Origin: Bacteroidales bacterium UBA755
GTDB taxonomy: Bacteria > Bacteroidota > Bacteroidia > Bacteroidales > UBA932
DNA length: 64,000 bases
Direction: 5' to 3'
NCBI GenBank assembly: GCA_002297815.1
Contig: DBKH01000002.1
Span: forward strand, 14,919-78,918
Position numbers and translations under genes: made by a program. The first letter of the stretch is position 1; every line of letters starts with the position of its first letter. Below are positions 9,637 through 17,343 of this stretch, piece after piece. The notes under the pieces were generated by a model. The model saw only the letters and a program-made list of their open reading frames with translations, was not told the DNA's origin and did no database searches.

Positions 9637-10791
9637 ATGCGAACAATGAAACGCACTCTGATGCTTGTGGCAAGTTTTTTTGCCATTATCGTTTCATCCT
9701 GCGAAAAGGATGACTACAAAAAAGGCGGCCTTCTTCCAGGTGGGGGAGAATCAACGCCTGTTCTTCTGGATAAGGTGTCCGGGAGGAATGTTGTGGCCTA
9801 CTGTACCTACTACGGGAAGTCCATTCCGGACGTGAATGCGGTGACTCAGATTAACTATGCTTTCGCGGAGCTCTATGTCAAGGATGGCGAGTACAAAGGC
9901 TTTAAGCTTCAAGGCGAAGAGTCTAGATTTAAGCAGATTGTAGAACTGAAGAAAAAAGCATCTGATCTTAAGATACTTCTGTCGTTCTCTCACACCGTGG
10001 TCAATCCTGATAATGCCCAGGGTGGAGGTTTCTCAAAGATGTCTTCAACCGAGGCTGGTCGTAAGGCTTTCGCTAAGGATTGCCTTGCGTTCTGCCAGAA
10101 ATGGGGAATAGATGGCGTGGACATAGACTGGGAGATGCCTGGAGTCTCATGGAGTGGGCATGCTTGTGATCCATTGCACGACACAGACAACTTCACTCTT
10201 CTGATGAGTCAGCTTAGAGAAACACTTGGAAAGCGCTATCTTGTGACCTATGCTGGTTATGTAAAAGATAAGGTGGTTGGAGAAGATGGTACTAGTAAAT
10301 ATTTTGACTTAAAGGCACTTAAGGACATAGTGGACTATGTGAATGTGATGACCTACGACCTTGATGCTGCTCCTCATCACCACAGTGCCATAGACGATCC
10401 GACTGCCTACTGGGATTGGAAGAGAACCTTTGAGGAATATGAAAAAGCGGGTTTCCCGAAAGAAAAAATGATTTTCGGAGTACCGTTCTATGCTAGACAT
10501 TCATTCTCGGAGAGTCCTACATCAATCGACTACAAGAAAGTTCTGACACTTGATGAGTCATTGTACAAAATCGACAATTGGGATGAAAAGGCCCAATGTC
10601 CGTACATTTCTGTCCGAGCTTCTGGTGCTTTCTATGCCGGTTATGACAACGCTAAAAGCATAGCAATCAAGGCTGAATGGGCCATGACCAGAGGAATGAC
10701 TGGACTGATGTGTTGGGACTATGATGCAGATGACGCAACGGGCACTCTCAGAACAGCTCTTTGGAATGGCGTGATGGACAAAAAATATTAA
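9637..10791 (+). CDS. GH18 family glycoside hydrolase lipoprotein (chitinase or endo-beta-N-acetylglucosaminidase type)
   Basis: The enzyme should cleave beta-1,4 linkages next to N-acetylglucosamine by substrate-assisted catalysis. A lipoprotein signal ends at Cys22 (VSSC), so it is probably surface or periplasmic and membrane-tethered. The GH18 catalytic signature DxxDxDxE is intact as DGVDIDWE (residues 159-166, Glu166 as acid/base), and the family strands QINYAFAEL, VNVMTYDL and FGVPFYARH are present. The usual SxGG strand is replaced by LSFSHT. Start could be 9637 or the ATG at 9646. It lies 2 nt upstream of nagA, which links it to GlcNAc catabolism. Confidence 0.9.
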   Translation: MRTMKRTLMLVASFFAIIVSSCEKDDYKKGGLLPGGGESTPVLLDKVSGRNVVAYCTYYGKSIPDVNAVTQINYAFAELYVKDGEYKGFKLQGEESRFKQIVELKKKASDLKILLSFSHTVVNPDNAQGGGFSKMSSTEAGRKAFAKDCLAFCQKWGIDGVDIDWEMPGVSWSGHACDPLHDTDNFTLLMSQLRETLGKRYLVTYAGYVKDKVVGEDGTSKYFDLKALKDIVDYVNVMTYDLDAAPHHHSAIDDPTAYWDWKRTFEEYEKAGFPKEKMIFGVPFYARHSFSESPTSIDYKKVLTLDESLYKIDNWDEKAQCPYISVRASGAFYAGYDNAKSIAIKAEWAMTRGMTGLMCWDYDADDATGTLRTALWNGVMDKKY

Positions 10792-10793
10792 AA

Positions 10794-11966
10794 ATGAATA
10801 TGAAGGTTATAAAGATTGTCAATGGAAAGGTTTTCACTCCATCAGGAGTGAGGAACGCCACTGTAATCATTAGAGATGGCGTGATTTCAGAGATAACGGA
10901 TGATTCAATAGAGATTCCGGACGCGGAGGTTATTGATGCGAAAGGGATGAATGTGGTTCCGGGAGGAATTGACATCCACATCCATGGAGGAGGTGGGCAT
11001 GAATTTATAGAGGGTACCGAGGAGGCGTTCAAGGCTGCTGTCGAGGCTCATGCCTATTACGGAATGACTTCCATCCTTCCGACTTTGCCAGCCTGCCCCG
11101 TCAGTACGATGAAGGAATCTGTCAGAATCTGTGAAAAACTCATGTCCGATCCAGATTCACCTATCTTAGGTCTGCATTTCGAAGGACCTTACCTAAATCC
11201 TAAAAAGGTAGGTGCCATCATTCCTGAATATGTAACCCCTCCAATCAAAGGCGACTATGAGTCCATCCTTGACAGCACAAAGATAATCCGTCGTTGGGAT
11301 GCTTCCCCGGAACTACCTGGTGTGGAAGAATTTGGACACTCTTTGGCGGCTCACGGAGTCCTTGCATCAATAGCCCACACTGTTGCTGAATATCCTGATG
11401 TCAAGAAAGCCTTCGATTCCGGGTTCACCCATGCCACTCATTTTTACAATGCCATGACTAGCGTACATAATGTCCGAGAGTACAAGCATGAGGGAACCGT
11501 GGAGAGCATTTATGCCATTCCTGAGATGACTGTTGAGGTCATTGCGGACGGCAAGCATATCCCTCCTGTGATTCTCCGTCTTATTTGGATGATTAAGGGT
11601 GTCGAAAGAACCGCTCTTATCACAGATGCTCTTGGATGTTCAGCTGGAGGATCAGATCACATTTTTGATCCGAGGGTGGTCATCCATGACGGGGTATGCA
11701 AACTATCCGACCACTCCGCTTTGGCTGGAAGCATAGCCACGATGGACCGCCTTGTCAAGACGGCTGTCCAGGCCGGGATTCCGTTCGGTGACGCAGTCAG
11801 GATGTCCTCGGAGACTCCAGCACGGATTATCGGTGCCGATGACAGGAAAGGTGTCCTCGCTAAAGGGAAGGATGCCGACATCGTGTTCTATGACAACGAC
11901 ATCGAGCTGAAGTTTGTGATGAGAAGAGGGCAAGTTCTGAGAAATGATTTGAAGTCAGGTGATTAA
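10794..11966 (+). CDS. nagA: N-acetylglucosamine-6-phosphate deacetylase
   Basis: NagA converts GlcNAc-6-phosphate to glucosamine-6-phosphate and acetate in the cytoplasm. The amidohydrolase metal motif is HIHGGGG (His62, His64), the second-shell glutamate is in LHFEGPYLN (Glu130), further metal histidines are in SIAHT and THATHFYNAM, and the catalytic aspartate is in ALITDALG (about Asp278). The length of 390 residues is typical. An upstream in-frame ATG at 10761 lies inside the GH18 gene, so 10794 (or 10800) is the likely start, 2 nt after the GH18 stop. No nagB is present in this window, so the next step must be encoded elsewhere. Confidence 0.95.
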   Translation: MNMKVIKIVNGKVFTPSGVRNATVIIRDGVISEITDDSIEIPDAEVIDAKGMNVVPGGIDIHIHGGGGHEFIEGTEEAFKAAVEAHAYYGMTSILPTLPACPVSTMKESVRICEKLMSDPDSPILGLHFEGPYLNPKKVGAIIPEYVTPPIKGDYESILDSTKIIRRWDASPELPGVEEFGHSLAAHGVLASIAHTVAEYPDVKKAFDSGFTHATHFYNAMTSVHNVREYKHEGTVESIYAIPEMTVEVIADGKHIPPVILRLIWMIKGVERTALITDALGCSAGGSDHIFDPRVVIHDGVCKLSDHSALAGSIATMDRLVKTAVQAGIPFGDAVRMSSETPARIIGADDRKGVLAKGKDADIVFYDNDIELKFVMRRGQVLRNDLKSGD

Positions 11967-11983
11967 TCTTAGATATTCATAAA

Positions 11984-13183
11984 ATGATACATAACATTAA
12001 TATTTTGATCATGTCTTTTCTTTCATTCTTGTTGGCCATCCCATGTCAAGGTCAGTCAAAGAAAGACAAAGCCGTTAAAAAGCAAGTCCGTACGCTCCTC
12101 GAAACTATGAGCGTACGTGACAAAGTCGCTCAACTTGTTTTTGTGGATGTGTACCCTGGAGGGGATTCCGCTTTCCAAGCTAAAGCTGACAGCATCGTTG
12201 CAAAGGAGCAGGTAGGAGGTATCATCCTTATGGAAGGCAACATAGCTCAGACTGCCGAGACTTGCAATCGTTTGCAAGGTCTGGTGAAGATTCCGTTAGC
12301 TGTTACCGTTGATGGAGAATTTGGTTTGGGAATGAGGGTCAGTGAGTTTCGAAAATATCCTCGCCAAGGTGCCCTGGCCAAACTTCCGGATGAAGGATTG
12401 ATGTACGAGATGGGACGCCAGATTGCCAAAGACATGCATTCAATGAAGATTGACGTAAACTTTGCTCCGGTTGTGGATGTGAATCTTCACCCAGATGTAA
12501 ACACTATTAAAGACAGGAGTTTTGGCCCGGACAAGGAACTTGTGGCTGATTACGGCTCTGCCGTGATGCGTGGAATGCAGGATGGGGGTGTTGTGGCTTG
12601 TGCCAAACATTTTCCGGGCCATGGGGACACAGAGGTGGATTCTCACAAGGATTTGCCTGTCCTTAAGTTCCCAATGGAGAGATTGGAATCCATCGAACTC
12701 TACCCTTTCCGTAGATTGATTAATGACGGGGTTAAGATGGTGATGGTGGGGCATCTTCTTGTTCCAGCACTGGACACTCTTCCAGCTTCTGTTTCCAAGG
12801 TAGTTGTGACGGACCTTCTTAGGAAAAAAATGAAATTCAGAGGATTGATCATAACAGATGCTCTTGGTATGGAAGGCGTTTTGGAACCGTTTGGAGGATC
12901 CAGTGCGAAGGCCACGCTTGCCGCCTATGAGGCTGGTGTGGACATCCTTTTGATGCCAGATGAGGTCTCTGAAAGCATTGATCTCATCGTGGATTATGTG
13001 GGAAGTGACCGAAAGAAACTCAAGGATTTGGACGAAAGAGTGTCAAGAGTGTTGGCTCTTAAGGGAGAATGCGGGAAACTGGCCAAGACAAATGACCTGA
13101 GAGTTGATCCTGCTGCTGTTGACACTAAGGCTACCGATGCATTGATCTCTACAATCGAAAAAGCCTTGGTGGTCGAAGAATAA
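11984..13183 (+). CDS. GH3 beta-N-acetylhexosaminidase, NagZ-like, exported
   Basis: It should release terminal GlcNAc from oligosaccharides produced by the GH18 enzyme or from peptidoglycan fragments. The NagZ-type signature KHFPGHGDTEVDSH is complete at residues 208-221, giving the Asp/His acid-base dyad of bacterial GH3 hexosaminidases, and the nucleophile aspartate lies in IITDALGMEGV (Asp292). An N-terminal hydrophobic signal (LIMSFLSFLLAIPCQGQS) suggests periplasmic export; the residue before the Cys is Pro, so a lipobox is unlikely. It starts 17 nt after nagA and closes the plus-strand locus, with a 2-nt gap to the convergent AraC gene. Confidence 0.92.
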   Translation: MIHNINILIMSFLSFLLAIPCQGQSKKDKAVKKQVRTLLETMSVRDKVAQLVFVDVYPGGDSAFQAKADSIVAKEQVGGIILMEGNIAQTAETCNRLQGLVKIPLAVTVDGEFGLGMRVSEFRKYPRQGALAKLPDEGLMYEMGRQIAKDMHSMKIDVNFAPVVDVNLHPDVNTIKDRSFGPDKELVADYGSAVMRGMQDGGVVACAKHFPGHGDTEVDSHKDLPVLKFPMERLESIELYPFRRLINDGVKMVMVGHLLVPALDTLPASVSKVVVTDLLRKKMKFRGLIITDALGMEGVLEPFGGSSAKATLAAYEAGVDILLMPDEVSESIDLIVDYVGSDRKKLKDLDERVSRVLALKGECGKLAKTNDLRVDPAAVDTKATDALISTIEKALVVEE

Positions 13184-13185
13184 CC

Positions 13186-14058
13186 CTACACGCTGATGCG
13201 ATTCTTCTTGTAGAGGTTTCGGTACTCTTGAGGAGTTTTTCCCATTCTTGACTTGAAGATTCTGTTGAAGTTCGACAGATTGTTGAATCCGCATTTCTTG
13301 CAGATGTCGGCAATCTTGTCGGACGTGTCAACAAGGCTTCTGGCGGCACTTTGACACTTTAGGTCGATTAGGTACGAAGACAGAGTCATCCCGGATTTTT
13401 GCTTGAAAAGTCTGGCTATGCTTGTTGTGCTCAGCCCAGTCAATTCTGACAATTTCGTGAGACGTATGTTCTTGGAATAGTTCTTCTTAAGGTAATCCGT
13501 GATGAAGTCAATCTTATCCTTGTTGTCCCCATGTTCAGGCTCCGTTGAAGGCTTGGATGTTAGAAGCCTGTAGTCTGATTTGGAGAGATCGTGAAGGATT
13601 TTCTCAAAGATGAGGAACTGTTCGAAACTGCTTTTTTCAGTCGAAATGCCATCCAGCAGGTTATAGACTTTGAGAATTGCAGACATCCCGAAAGTGATCC
13701 CGTGCCTGGAGTCTTTGAGCATTTCTTTGATGGAGGCAAACTGCTTTTTCTCGATGAGGTTTCCGTCAAACAGGTTTGCCGGGAAATGAATGGTTATCTC
13801 CCGTACATCCTCGGAAGTGCAATCTCCTTGCTCCCAGATGTGCTCGATGTCTTCTCCGATGAGAGACAGTTCATAGTCAGAGATTTCCTCACGGCTGTCT
13901 CTGACAACTCTGCGTACTCCCTTCCCGTTTTGGATGAAGTTGAGTTCTATGGCTTTGTGGCGGTGCTCAGGGTAGGTGAACTTTCTTTTGTGGCGCTCTA
14001 CTATCCTAAAGCAGTCCTCTGTGGAAAACTCCGGCTTGACGGTTATTATTTCAGACAT
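13186..14058 (-). CDS. AraC/XylS-family transcriptional regulator with N-terminal sensor domain
   Basis: This 290-residue protein has an N-terminal cupin-like region (HRHKAIELNFIQNGKGVRRV) and a C-terminal double helix-turn-helix of the AraC type (residues about 190-285, including LSELTGLSTTSIARLFKQ and IADICKKCGFNNLSNFNRIF). It is convergent with the GlcNAc locus and the likely local regulator, binding a sugar signal in the N-terminal domain. Most Bacteroides PULs use SusR, hybrid two-component systems or ECF sigma/anti-sigma pairs, so an AraC protein with a cupin sensor is a less common choice. Its own upstream region contains a duplicated 11-bp element. Confidence 0.88.
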   Translation of the reverse strand: MSEIITVKPEFSTEDCFRIVERHKRKFTYPEHRHKAIELNFIQNGKGVRRVVRDSREEISDYELSLIGEDIEHIWEQGDCTSEDVREITIHFPANLFDGNLIEKKQFASIKEMLKDSRHGITFGMSAILKVYNLLDGISTEKSSFEQFLIFEKILHDLSKSDYRLLTSKPSTEPEHGDNKDKIDFITDYLKKNYSKNIRLTKLSELTGLSTTSIARLFKQKSGMTLSSYLIDLKCQSAARSLVDTSDKIADICKKCGFNNLSNFNRIFKSRMGKTPQEYRNLYKKNRISV

Positions 14059-14063
14059 CCTAT

Positions 14064-14112
14064 TTTGGTTTGTAATAAATTTCAGTTTTACTAAGAAACT
14101 ATTTGGTTTGTA
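14064..14112. promoter_or_regulatory. Direct repeat upstream of the AraC gene, candidate operator
   Basis: The 11-mer TTTGGTTTGTA occurs at 14064-14074 and again at 14102-14112, 38 bp apart, immediately upstream of the minus-strand AraC gene. AraC proteins commonly bind paired direct half-sites. The role in autoregulation is inferred. The rest of the 14113-14239 stretch is AT-rich without a gene that I can see. Confidence 0.4.
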
Positions 14113-14239
14113 GCTATGTAACCTTCAAAAATAATGTCGTATTACTAACACGAATCAAATCAACTTCTATTATTCTGCAAATTTACAAATAAATCCGTTT
14201 CTCTGAAAATCTATCTAATAAGCTGTTTCAGAATTGCGG

Positions 14240-14974
14240 CTAAACCATTCCGATGTCGGAGAAAAGCTGATGGTAGGACGCAGCTTTCTTGTCGAGGGAG
14301 AGGGGATAGGCTCGTGATGAGGATGGCATGCGGTAGAGACGCATTGGACGATTCTCAAAGTTAAATTCTGAATATTCTCCCGTAGTCGGTGAATTAGCCC
14401 CGAACGTTTGACAGAGGGTTTCTGTGGCCTTCTCTCCGGTGGTGACAATGGCTTGACACTTAGGGATTTCCCTTAGCAAGGCCGGGATGTCTGTCGGGGT
14501 GACAACCTCCAGAAATTTGTCGGAGGCGTTGTCCTTCAGGCGGCGGACGGCTGTGGCAGTGTCGTACATTGCTATGCCGGTCTCGGTGCAGAAATCCACG
14601 ATGTCCTTGAGTTTAAACTTCTTGGCGGCAACGTCCACGAAACGGTTCTTGTCTCCAAAGAAAATCAGTCCAATGATCCGCCACATGTCGTTGATGAAGT
14701 TCGGGTAGTAGAACTTAATGCTCCAGCGTTTGGCCTGCGGAGGAAAACTGCCGAGCATCAGCACTTTAGCGTTCGGTGGAAGGAACGGCTCGAAAGGATG
14801 TAGCTCAATTGGAGATAAAGAAGTCGCTTCGACAGGCTCAGCGACCGGTGTGGCCGGATTGGAGACCGACGATGCAACTAAAATTCCTCCGGTCACAGAG
14901 CTTGTGGTTCGGCAAGGCTCACCAACCATCGAAGTGACCGGAGGAGTGTTTTTCAAATTCTTATGAATATTCAT
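14240..14974 (-). CDS. Uracil-DNA-glycosylase superfamily protein with repeat-derived N-terminus
   Basis: The core (residues about 58-244) begins EPFLPPNAKVLMLGSFPP and contains WSIKFYYPNFINDMWRI and MPSSSRAY, which fit a TDG/MUG-like branch of the uracil-DNA-glycosylase superfamily seen in Bacteroidetes: base excision of uracil or deaminated bases. The first 55 residues (including ATPVAEPVEATSLSP) do not look like a folded domain and are encoded by REP-like palindromic repeats at 14824-14944. The start codon overlaps the stop of the carboxyltransferase gene (TAATG at 14972-14976), so coupling is likely. An internal start after the repeat cannot be excluded, but I see no ATG before the core. 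Confidence 0.75.
   Translation of the reverse strand: MNIHKNLKNTPPVTSMVGEPCRTTSSVTGGILVASSVSNPATPVAEPVEATSLSPIELHPFEPFLPPNAKVLMLGSFPPQAKRWSIKFYYPNFINDMWRIIGLIFFGDKNRFVDVAAKKFKLKDIVDFCTETGIAMYDTATAVRRLKDNASDKFLEVVTPTDIPALLREIPKCQAIVTTGEKATETLCQTFGANSPTTGEYSEFNFENRPMRLYRMPSSSRAYPLSLDKKAASYHQLFSDIGMV
14824..14944. repeat. REP-like palindromic repeat cluster inside the glycosylase gene
   Basis: Two repeat units are visible. TCGCTTCGACAGGCTCAGCG starts at 14823-14824. A second unit is bounded by the perfect inverted arms CCTCCGGTCAC (14886-14896) and GTGACCGGAGG (14934-14944), with GTGGTTCGGCAAGGCTCACC between them. The same family recurs at 56973-56999 and 58824-58947. It is read in frame as the N-terminus of the minus-strand gene. 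Confidence 0.8.
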
Positions 14975-16776
14975 TACTTGGCGGCGTCAGCGGAGCCTTC
15001 GACAAAGGCGACGATCTCACCTTTGGCTACCTTGTCACCCTGCTTGCCGAGAGTCGCCACGATGCGACCGTCAACAGCCGGTACGAGCTCCTCCATTCCG
15101 TAATATGTCTGCACGAATCCGATGCCCTTGCCGGCCTTGACCTCGGTTCCGGCTACTGGAGCGACGGAATCGTCCTCCACATCGACCTGCCATAGAAGCT
15201 GACCCTTTGCGGGAGCTTGGACAGGAACAGCGTGAGGATAACGTTTGGCATATTCCTCGACATCAAACTTCGGCATCTCGACTACAGGGCGCACGACCTC
15301 GATCGGGGCGTTCGCCTTGGCCTTGAGGTCGGCGAGCTCGGTGTTGAAACGCTGTTTGGCGATGCCGCTCTTGTAGTCCCTGTACTGCCGCTCGTGCATG
15401 GCGAACTCGAAGAGCTCCTCCTCGTCCTGGCCTTCGTCCCAACCCTCTTCCTTCATCATCTGACGGAACTTAGGCAGCTCGTCCGGGTACATCTCCTGAG
15501 GGTCTCCGGTGTAGAACTCCAAGCCTTTCTGCTTGGCTAGATCCACGATCTCAGGAGCAAGCTTGCCAGGAAGACGGCCCATCTTGCCAAGGATCATGTT
15601 CCATGTGTCCTTGTCGATGGTTGTCCAGCGAGGCTTGCCGTTCAGAAGGTTCAGCAGGTTCATCAGCGCAGTATTCTTCGTGTACTGGCTGAACGGGGTC
15701 ACGAGTGGCGGGTAGCCGAGACGCGGCCAGACATATTCAACTTCCTGGAACAGTTTGACCATCAAAGTGTCAAGGCTGATCTCCGGACGTCCGTGAGCCC
15801 TCTCAGCGGCGTTGATCGCTCCTTGGAAGCCCTTAAGGTCGGCCATCATCGAGCCCATCATTCCGCCCGGCAGGCCGCAGCCCACAAGCAATGAACTCAT
15901 CTTGGCGTTGGACGGATTGATCCAGTAGCCTAGGAAGTCGTCGATGAACTTCTGCGTGAGACGGCGCACTTCCATGTACGCGTCCATATTCAAATCCTTG
16001 ACAAGGAATCCGTCGGCCTTCAGCATTTCCCTGATTGTGATGACGTCTGGGTGAACCTTGCCCCATGAGAGCGGCTCAACCGCCACGTCAAGGTAGTCAG
16101 CACCAGCGCGTGCCACTTCCAGCATTGATGCCGGAGCGAAACCCGGACCTGAGTGGCCGTGGTACTGAACCAGGATGTGCGGATATTTCTTCTTGATGTC
16201 GCGGGTAAGCTGGCCGAGGAACGTTGGGCGTCCGATTCCAGCCATGTCCTTGAGGCAGATCTCATCGGCTCCATATTCAACGACCTTATCGACGATGCCC
16301 ATGTAGTACTCGACTGTGTGGACAGGGGAGTTGGTGATGGAAAGTGCTACCTGCGAGATCATTCCGCCCTTCTTGGCGAACTCAACGGAGCGACGCAGAT
16401 TTCTGTGATCGTTTAGGCCACAGAACGAGCGGGAAATGTCGGTGCCCTGCTTCTTCTTTACCTTGAACATCAGTTCTCTGACATCTGCCGGAACCGGGTT
16501 CATTCTGAGGGCGTTGAGACCTCTTTCGAGCATGTGAGTCTGGATGCCTGCCTTGTGGAAAGGGGCTGTCCAACGACGTACCGCCACGTTAGGATTTTCA
16601 CCGAATAGAAGGTTCACCTGCTCGAACGCTCCTCCATTGGTCTCGACGCGGTCGAAGCAGCCCATATCAATGATGGCCGGGGCGACTTCCACAAGCTGGT
16701 CCACGCGTGGAACGTACTTGCCGGATGATTGCCACATGTCCCTATAAACGAGGGAAAACTTGATTTCTCTTGCCAT
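14974..16776 (-). CDS. Carboxyltransferase of the OadA/PycB/transcarboxylase-5S type with degenerate biotinyl domain
   Basis: The enzyme family moves a carboxyl group between biotin and pyruvate/oxaloacetate. The N-terminal TIM barrel has RDMWQSSGKY (counterpart of RDAHQS), ETNGGAFEQ, the lysine motif ICLKDMAGIG and the metal-binding VQYHGHSGPG. The C-terminal 75 residues resemble a biotinyl/lipoyl domain (AVDGRIVATLGKQGDKVAKG), but the position of the biotinylated EAMKM lysine reads TYYGMEEL, so canonical biotin attachment is not possible here. Sodium-pump subunits are not adjacent. A separate carrier protein may work in trans. Calling it pyruvate carboxylase subunit B or oxaloacetate decarboxylase alpha would be an over-commitment. 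Confidence 0.85.
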   Translation of the reverse strand: MAREIKFSLVYRDMWQSSGKYVPRVDQLVEVAPAIIDMGCFDRVETNGGAFEQVNLLFGENPNVAVRRWTAPFHKAGIQTHMLERGLNALRMNPVPADVRELMFKVKKKQGTDISRSFCGLNDHRNLRRSVEFAKKGGMISQVALSITNSPVHTVEYYMGIVDKVVEYGADEICLKDMAGIGRPTFLGQLTRDIKKKYPHILVQYHGHSGPGFAPASMLEVARAGADYLDVAVEPLSWGKVHPDVITIREMLKADGFLVKDLNMDAYMEVRRLTQKFIDDFLGYWINPSNAKMSSLLVGCGLPGGMMGSMMADLKGFQGAINAAERAHGRPEISLDTLMVKLFQEVEYVWPRLGYPPLVTPFSQYTKNTALMNLLNLLNGKPRWTTIDKDTWNMILGKMGRLPGKLAPEIVDLAKQKGLEFYTGDPQEMYPDELPKFRQMMKEEGWDEGQDEEELFEFAMHERQYRDYKSGIAKQRFNTELADLKAKANAPIEVVRPVVEMPKFDVEEYAKRYPHAVPVQAPAKGQLLWQVDVEDDSVAPVAGTEVKAGKGIGFVQTYYGMEELVPAVDGRIVATLGKQGDKVAKGEIVAFVEGSADAAK

Positions 16777-16800
16777 AATGTTATCGTAATTTATAGTTTA

Positions 16801-16808
16801 CAAATATA
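16801..16808 (-). promoter_or_regulatory. -7 promoter box of the carboxyltransferase gene
   Basis: CAAATATA on the plus strand reads TATATTTG on the minus strand, matching the Bacteroidetes -7 consensus TAnnTTTG, 24 nt before the start codon. No clear -33 TTTG is seen at the usual spacing. Confidence 0.5.
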
Positions 16809-16833
16809 CTTATTTCTTATCTAAAATTATATT

Positions 16834-16863
16834 TTTGAAGAGGTTGGAATTTTGCTAACTTTG
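16834..16863 (+). promoter_or_regulatory. Promoter of the SPOR lipoprotein gene, predicted leaderless
   Basis: TTTG (16834-16837), an 18-nt spacer and TAACTTTG (16856-16863) match the Bacteroidetes -33/-7 consensus. The ATG at 16870 is only 6 nt past the -7 box, about where transcription should start, so the mRNA would have little or no leader. Confidence 0.6.
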
Positions 16864-16869
16864 TAAGTT

Positions 16870-17343
16870 ATGAAAAATGCGTTTCTGACAATAGCGATTA
16901 TCCTCCTCGTTGCCACCTCGGTGACGGGTTGTGACTTCTTTAGAAAGCTTGCCGGTCGCCCTGATTCTGAATGGATTGAGGCGAAGGCTGAGGCTATCCG
17001 TCAAGAAAAGGAGATTATTAGGCTCCGTCAAGACTCGCTCGCTAAAGTCCGAAAGGCTTTGGAGGATTCTGTCGCTACTGCTGATTCTGTTCGTCTTGCC
17101 AACCATCGGTACCGCTTCTGCATAATTCTGGGCTCGTTCTCTAGCAAAGAAAATGCCGAGCGTTATGTCGAGGAGATCGCTGCAAAGGGGTATAAGGGTG
17201 AACTTCTTGCATTTAGGAACAGCACCGCTGTAGGAGTCTGCCCGACTGACGATGAGGCTCAGGCTAAGAGGTCGTTGGAGGAACTGCAAAGGCAGGATTT
17301 TTGCCCTAAGGGCGCGTGGATTTTAGAAAGGAAACAAAAATGA
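16870..17343 (+). CDS. SPOR-domain lipoprotein
   Basis: This is a 157-residue envelope protein with a lipoprotein signal (VATSVTGC, Cys21), a charged helical linker with coiled-coil character (AEAIRQEKEIIRLRQDSLAKV) and a C-terminal SPOR domain (FCIILGSFSSKENAERYVEE, then YKGELLAF and AQAKRSLEEL). SPOR domains bind denuded peptidoglycan glycan strands, often at division sites. The start is fixed by the lipoprotein signal although the promoter box lies immediately upstream. The next gene overlaps by 4 nt (ATGA), suggesting that the pair works together at the cell wall. Confidence 0.85.
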   Translation: MKNAFLTIAIILLVATSVTGCDFFRKLAGRPDSEWIEAKAEAIRQEKEIIRLRQDSLAKVRKALEDSVATADSVRLANHRYRFCIILGSFSSKENAERYVEEIAAKGYKGELLAFRNSTAVGVCPTDDEAQAKRSLEELQRQDFCPKGAWILERKQK

